Source: Hepsetus odoe
Taxonomy: Eukaryota > Chordata > Actinopteri > Characiformes > Hepsetidae
Length of the DNA stretch: 64,000 nt
Direction: 5' to 3'
Assembly (NCBI GenBank): GCA_017165825.1
Contig: CM029374.1
Span: 5,062,265-5,126,264 of the forward strand
Positions within the stretch are counted from its first letter, which is position 1; every line of letters starts with the position of its first letter. Position numbers and translations under genes: made by a program. Under the pieces are notes generated by a model. It did no database searches, was not told the DNA's origin, and saw only the letters and a list, made by a program, of their open reading frames with translations. Of the stretch, positions 35,456 to 64,000 are shown in pieces.

Positions 35456-37757
35456 CTGCATAGTAACAAGGGGCTAAACCTTGATGTCATATTAATTTTT
35501 TTACCCAATTGGATAAAAACCTTTCCATCCTGGAAATATTTAAACTTTTAGTGCATTTTTTTATTTTTTATTTAAACCTCAAAGAAAATTTGAAATGGGT
35601 ATCCTTATTTATTTATTTATTTATTTTTTGACCGCTCATGCCCAAACCAAACCATGCCAACCAACTGGCCACTTTTATTTATTCATCATTTATGAAAAGC
35701 AACTACGCTCAGAAGGCCAGCGATATTTAAAAGCCCTCTCTCGCTCTGCTTGAAGCTACGTGGGCCTTGGGTCGGCACCGTAGCTGCACCGTAGCTATTT
35801 TCTTCTAAATACGTGATATATAGGCTTCCCAGAAGCCTAACAAAGCGCATATAGTAAACAGCATGTGGAGTCTCTGTGCACGGCTGGTGCAGCAGCGGAA
35901 AGTTATGGATTACGCAAAGGAACTTGCATGAAAGTTTCTGTACTCGCCTGTTTTTTCCCCTCTAGGAAAAAACCTCTAGCACTCTATTTCAGACCATTTT
36001 AAATCAACCGCATCACCGCTGATAGCCATGTGCACAAACTGTATCTGGAGAGCAAAAGCAATGGAAAGCTAGGGAGAGTCAGAAAAGGCTCTTTGACGGC
36101 CTAAACCAACACAGCCACCAAAAGGAGCCGGGCGATGAGATTAAGAGTAATTCGCAGAGGGAATTATAGCAGGACAGTTTCTTTCTGCAGTTATACGAGT
36201 CAAGCCTGCATTATACGAGTCCAAAGAACTTACTTTGGACTTTTTTTGGGGGGAATCTACAATCTCGTCTGGTGCAACTTTATCATAAAGCTGTTGGACG
36301 AGGTCCAGACAGCCTTCACCCCTCCTCTCGCTCCAAGGAGCAGGATGCCTCCTTGGGTTCCACTCAACTCTAAACTGCAGTTCCAACGCTGTGCAGCTGA
36401 GCTGGAAACTTTGCAACATGAACAAATGGGACATGAGCTACTGACACCCCTAGAGTGCTCCTCCATGGACAAGATACAGTGACAGACCCTCCAACCCTCG
36501 ACCCAAATTCACCCGTGAAGAATTTAGCAGCCGATCCTTTGGCATCCACGGACCAGACAACTTTGTCCGACCCATCTCAGAGAGGAGATTTTGAACTTTT
36601 TTGAAAAAGTCAAAAAACGTCCCCCCTAAACAGTCTTGGCGGTGTGGCAGGGAGCATCATCCTGCTGAACGAGGCCACTCCCGTTAGAGTGGGACGAATC
36701 AAAGCAGCTTGATCACCAGGTCCCAGCAGAACGTGTCCCAGAACCTCCCACTGCCACCACTACTCATCCGCTCAGTTTATTCTGGAAACACTCGTCCATC
36801 CGCTAAACGTGAAAGTAACCACGAACCTTGATGTCTTATCGTTCCATTTGGTTAAAGCTTTTAAAAGAACCGCATTTATTTATTTATTTATTTTTAAACA
36901 CTTTTATTCGTCATTTTGTCCCCTGAGGGCAACCGCAGATTTGTGTGGTTCGGTGTGATGCCAAAAGGATTTTTTACAATCTTCTCTTTAACGATGCCTT
37001 TAAGGCCGTTACTGACCGGCTGTGAATCATTTAATAAAGTTTGTCTGCCTGTAAAAAACAACAGTAACAAATTCTTCCATTGATTTGACACTAATGCTCT
37101 TTTGTAGGAACTCTGAGTGGTGGACAAGGTTCAGGACAGGCGCTCTGCAGCCCCACACACAGCAAGCTGCCATCAACTTTGGTTTCGGGACCTTTCCATC
37201 ACAGCCAACAAATACGTTTTCAGCAATTTGTGCCAAAGAAATCATGGTCCTGGGTCCGCTTCCACACACACTAGACCACCGCGGCCCACAACCTGCAAAC
37301 ATTTTAATTTGGACCACAGTTCATGAACGTTTTATACCATCAGGCAGGACGTCTGAGCTCGGTCATGGATAAGGGACGGCAAGAGAGTCACAATTTTTGT
37401 CCCTGCAAGTCCTGATTTCTGGACTTTAGTGGGGAAAACTGCATGGATGACCTCTATAAACCACCACTCTTAGGTTCCAAAAAAAAAAAATTGACAGAAA
37501 ACCACAACCTTCTCTCCTGAGCTGTGTCTACATATGTGATGAGTTTTGGTGAGGTGGTGAGCGAATGAAATTTTTAAAAAAGACCAAGAACCCCGAGCTC
37601 TTCTCATTCTATTTGGAAAGAGCTTTCAAAAAGGCCTGTGTCCTTCATTTGCCTTGTATTTTTATTTTTGTCCACTTAAGATTTGAGTGGTTTTATCAAG
37701 AGGAGTATTTTTAAAATAATTCCATACAATCAATGAGAACGAAGGCCTTTTAAACTC
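35456..37757. other. Intergenic stretch, unclassified
   Basis: Moderately GC-richer patches at 36290-36480 and 37100-37350 have no recognisable protein. There is an ATTT repeat near 35607-35628 and another near 36872-36894. Open frames of about 90-115 codons on both strands at 36135-36480 overlap each other and show no family motif. An old retroelement origin is possible. Confidence 0.3.
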
Positions 37758-37792
37758 TACACCACGTTCCAAAATTATGCGAATGATATTTC

Positions 37793-37976
37793 TCTCTCTT
37801 CTCTTTCTTTCGCCTGCTTCCGTTTAGGGGTCGCCACAGCGGGTCAACTGTCTCCATTTCTTACGGTCCTCTGCATCTTCCTGCTTCAAACCGACCATCT
37901 GCTTGTCCTCTCTCACCACGTCCATAAACCTCCTCTATGGTCTTCCTCTTCTCCTCTTTCCTGGCAGCTCCATCAA
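37793..37976 (-). mobile_element. RTE-like LINE fragment inserted in a Tc1 element
   Basis: 'ggggtcgccacagcgggtcaactgtctccatttc' to 'ggcagctccatc' is the minus-strand 3' end of the RTE-like family. Flanks 'aatgatatttctctct' and 'aatgatttatttctctct' look like target-site duplications. Confidence 0.75.
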
Positions 37977-38416
37977 ATGATTTATTTCTCTCTGATTTTC
38001 CTAAATGTTCGATGCAAGTGACCGTCAGCATCATTTTCGAGTCATCAACCATTAGAGTAGAATTCGAATCTTACTGAACAAACCTCCCAATGATGTGTGC
38101 GTTTTTCAAAAATAAAAAACTTAAAATGTGCTGTTCCAAATTATCACGCACAAGAGTTTCAAAACATTTTATAGGTTATAAAGAACTGAAAATGGTCACT
38201 GGTTGAATTTGCAGCATTAGGAGGTCGTATTTACTGAAATCAAAAGCTTTTTCAATCAAAAACATCTTAACAGGTGAAGTTACAGATTAACACGGGAGCC
38301 CTTATTTGATAGCAGCTTCAATTCTTGCGTCCATTGAGCTGCTGTTTGGATGTGAACCCTCATAGATCTTCTGCTTGATGATGCTCCAAAGGCAGCCAAT
38401 GATGCAGAGGTATTCC

Positions 38417-38980
38417 TTACAGCATGAAGATGATTGTGTTACGGAAAGCGCGGTTCTTCTTTTTGTACCCTGGAAGAACGTGGTCAGTCAGAAACTCCAC
38501 ATACTTTTCAGAGGTCATTTTCACACCTTCAGGGACCCTAAAGGGGCCGACCAGCTCTCTCCCCATGATTCCGGCCCAAAACATGACTCCGCCGCCTTGT
38601 TGGGACATGGTGGCCGTCCACCAACCATCCACCGCTCCATCCGTCTGGACCATCCAGGGTTGCGCGGCATTCATCAGTGAACAAGACTGTTTGTAAATTA
38701 GTCTTCATGCAGTTCTGGTTGGTTATGGGTGGCCGAATAGAAGGTTTATGCGTAACTGCAAGCCTCTGGAGGTCCTACACCTTGATGTTCGTGGGACTCC
38801 AGAGACACCATGGTTTCAAATACCTGTTTGCTGCTTTGTAATGGCATCTTAGCAGCTGCTCTCTTAATCCAATGTATTTGTCTGAAGGCAGAAACGTTCC
38901 TCATTGTGCCTTTATCTGCACGAACCCGTGTGCTCTGACTCGGCCACAAATCTCTGAACAGTCCGATGATCACGCTTATG
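38417..38980 (-). pseudogene. Tc1/mariner transposase remnant
   Basis: The minus strand reads MNAAQPWMVQTDGAVDGWW, then GGGVMFWAGIMGRELVGPF and EFLTDHVLPGY, the middle of a Tc1-type catalytic domain. A frame break follows. Upstream pieces (RTVQRFVAES-like, 38746-38973) are in other frames with stops. Confidence 0.75.
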
Positions 38981-39677
38981 TTTTAGTGAAATATCTATGG
39001 TTTTGATACCTTGTCCAGGGCATTTAACTATTTCATGCTTTTCGGCAGCACAGATCCTTTGTTTCCCATATTTGAAAATGCTGGTCTGCTTAATAATGTG
39101 GAACGTCCTTCAGTATAATTGGGCTCACCTGCCAAACCAATTATCACAGGTGTCCCAGATGGATTTCAGTGATCCAAAGAGCCCTGAGACACAATACCAT
39201 CCATGAGGGTCATTGCAAAATTAAATGTTTAACCTTTGACACTTAAATATAATTTGCATAATAATTTGGAACGTGCTGTAGATATGTAGATAAAACCTGT
39301 TATGACTTAAATGACCAGTCTGGGTTGAAACCTGACACTAGTTCAGTGATTTCCAACACTGCTGTTTTTGGAGCTTATTTGTTACATTTTCATCTGAAGA
39401 TAATTTTAAGTGCGGAACATTCAGTTTTCATCGATACGGGCCTTTTAAACCAATCTACCCGTCGCTGTACGTGTGATGAAATCAGTCGCTTTACGGAGGC
39501 ACAAGTTTAAGAGACTTCTGACACTTGTTTTTAATAAAAACACATCGTATAGCATTTATTAAACATGGACACTAACTCCAATAACATGCACACCAGTTTT
39601 GTCCTTTAAATGTTTGAGTGTTAACATTATTGCAAACACTGGTTCCCTGCGGTTTTGTGTATTATATATATATATTT

Positions 39678-40183
39678 TTTATTATCTTAGGATAAAAAAA
39701 AAAAACATTGACAATTACATGGGATGCCTTTTTTCTGCATAATTTAACGTTATACACAGTGGAGGGAAAGAGAAGGGCTCGGGGTAGAGAAGGCTGGGGA
39801 AAGGGGAAGTGGGCGGGGCCGGACTGGAGGAACTACGTATCCCAGCATACATAGCGCAGGGAAGGGGGAAGGGTCAGAAAGGTCGTAGGTGTCTGCGGAC
39901 AGCACAAGAAGCATTCACAGTAAAGGAAGGTAGGGTGAAAGAAGGGAGCGAGGGCGAGGAGGAGAGGGAGAGAGTGATTGCAGCACTGGCCTGGGTGAAG
40001 ACAGGGAGAGGGAGAGATGCGTGTGGTCATTTCTCGGTCCCTCTTCTCCTCTCCTCGCCTGATTGCCTAGTTTTTGTCATCTTTGACACAAAAAAAGGTA
40101 TTTTATATATATACAGAGTAGCTACAGGACCCTCCCACCCACCTCAGGCAATGGTGTCAATATCCACACGAATAATAATAAGC

Positions 40184-40228
<45 letters not shown>

Positions 40229-40484
40229 CAATATATTGGTCAGGATATTTTTTTGTCTATACTCGATGGCGTCTGACACAAATTGTCCTGGGATCGTTCG
40301 GCTGGGGTGCTGCGGGGATGGGGGTAGGGCGGGAAGGTCCTTTTCTCTTCAGTACATTTTCAAGTTTTCTCCTTTTTTTTTTTTTTTATCTGGTGTTGGT
40401 TGGTTTTGCTTGTTTTTTTCTGTCCAGGTGTATAGGTTTCTGTAGGTGTGTGTGCGCGTGTGTGTGTGTGTGTGTAAAAAGCGT
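39678..40484 (-). other. pten: Probable pten 3' UTR
   Basis: This interval runs from the pten stop codon downstream to a minus-strand AATAAA at 39678-39683. A second AATAAA lies further on at about 39558. It contains a TG-rich run (40446-40475), a T-rich stretch, and an AAT repeat of about 50 bp at 40171-40226, which reads (ATT)n in the transcript. The extent is inferred from poly(A) motifs only. Confidence 0.4.
40171..40226. repeat. (AAT)n microsatellite in the probable pten 3' UTR
   Basis: About 13 AAT units in the longest uninterrupted run, with a short AAT prelude at 40171-40180. Confidence 0.95.
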
Positions 40485-63950
<23,466 letters not shown>

Positions 63951-64000
63951 TTTTGGTCGCGTTTTGGGGGACAGGCAGAGGGGACGAGAGGCTGGCCAGA

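Larger units (their letters stand above)
37760..39278 (-). mobile_element. Second Tc1/mariner element, nested by a LINE
   Basis: TA-flanked ends are inverted copies: left 'caccacgttccaaaattatgc', and right, when complemented, 'cagcacgttccaaattattatgc'. The interior minus strand holds transposase pieces. A LINE fragment (37793-37976) sits inside the left end. Confidence 0.82.

Noticed and set aside
36135..36482. Possible exon of a host gene between fas and pten
   Set aside because: Overlapping frames on both strands have no conserved motif, and no flanking exons with compatible phases were found.
39809..40276. 155-codon plus-strand frame near the pten 3' end
   Set aside because: It crosses the AAT microsatellite (a run of Ile codons) and the likely pten 3' UTR. 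The composition is simple-repeat driven.

Overview
The window looks like nuclear DNA of a teleost fish. It holds three widely spaced multi-exon vertebrate genes with GT-AG introns. The intergenic and intronic DNA is dense in tRNA-derived SINEs, L2-like and RTE-like LINE fragments, Tc1/mariner elements with TA target duplications, and long AC, GA, TA and AAT microsatellites. The species cannot be fixed from the sequence; an otophysan fish is only a guess.

Layout. (1) 1-4401: AT-rich repeat DNA. (2) 4402-9387, plus strand: slc16a12 (monocarboxylate transporter 12), six coding exons, 564 codons. (3) 9388-12461: 3' flank of slc16a12, plus a possible tiny three-exon plus-strand gene (11941-12411). 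(4) 12462-20014, minus strand: fas (TNF receptor superfamily member 6), eight coding exons, 298 codons. A LINE lies in one intron, and a 33-bp minisatellite split by a SINE lies in intron 1. (5) 20015-40484: about 20 kb with no recognised host gene, mostly transposons, SINEs and simple repeats. (6) 40485-62997, minus strand: pten, nine coding exons, 429 codons, followed by a GC-rich promoter and 5' UTR region to 64000.

Reconstructed exon phases agree across every junction of all three genes. The pten exons 1-7 that I could size match human PTEN exon sizes exactly (79, 85, 45, 44, 239, 142 and 167 nt), so those models are firm. Read on the reverse strand, the order and directions are pten(+), fas(+), slc16a12(-). 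From memory this is the order on human 10q23, so the block is conserved synteny and not a functional operon. pten opposes PI3K signalling, fas triggers extrinsic apoptosis and slc16a12 is a solute carrier.

Most notable points: a Gly/Glu/Arg-rich insertion of about 26 residues in the Pten C2-domain loop encoded by exon 8; a GA microsatellite serving as the polypyrimidine tract of pten exon 9; a 19-nt microexon and a fused membrane/juxtamembrane exon in fas; a perfect NRF-1 palindrome just upstream of the fas start; an enlarged cytoplasmic loop and short tail in Mct12; the candidate small gene convergent with fas; and SINEs sharing the 3' tail of an L2-like LINE in the same window. I see no convincing new multi-gene system.
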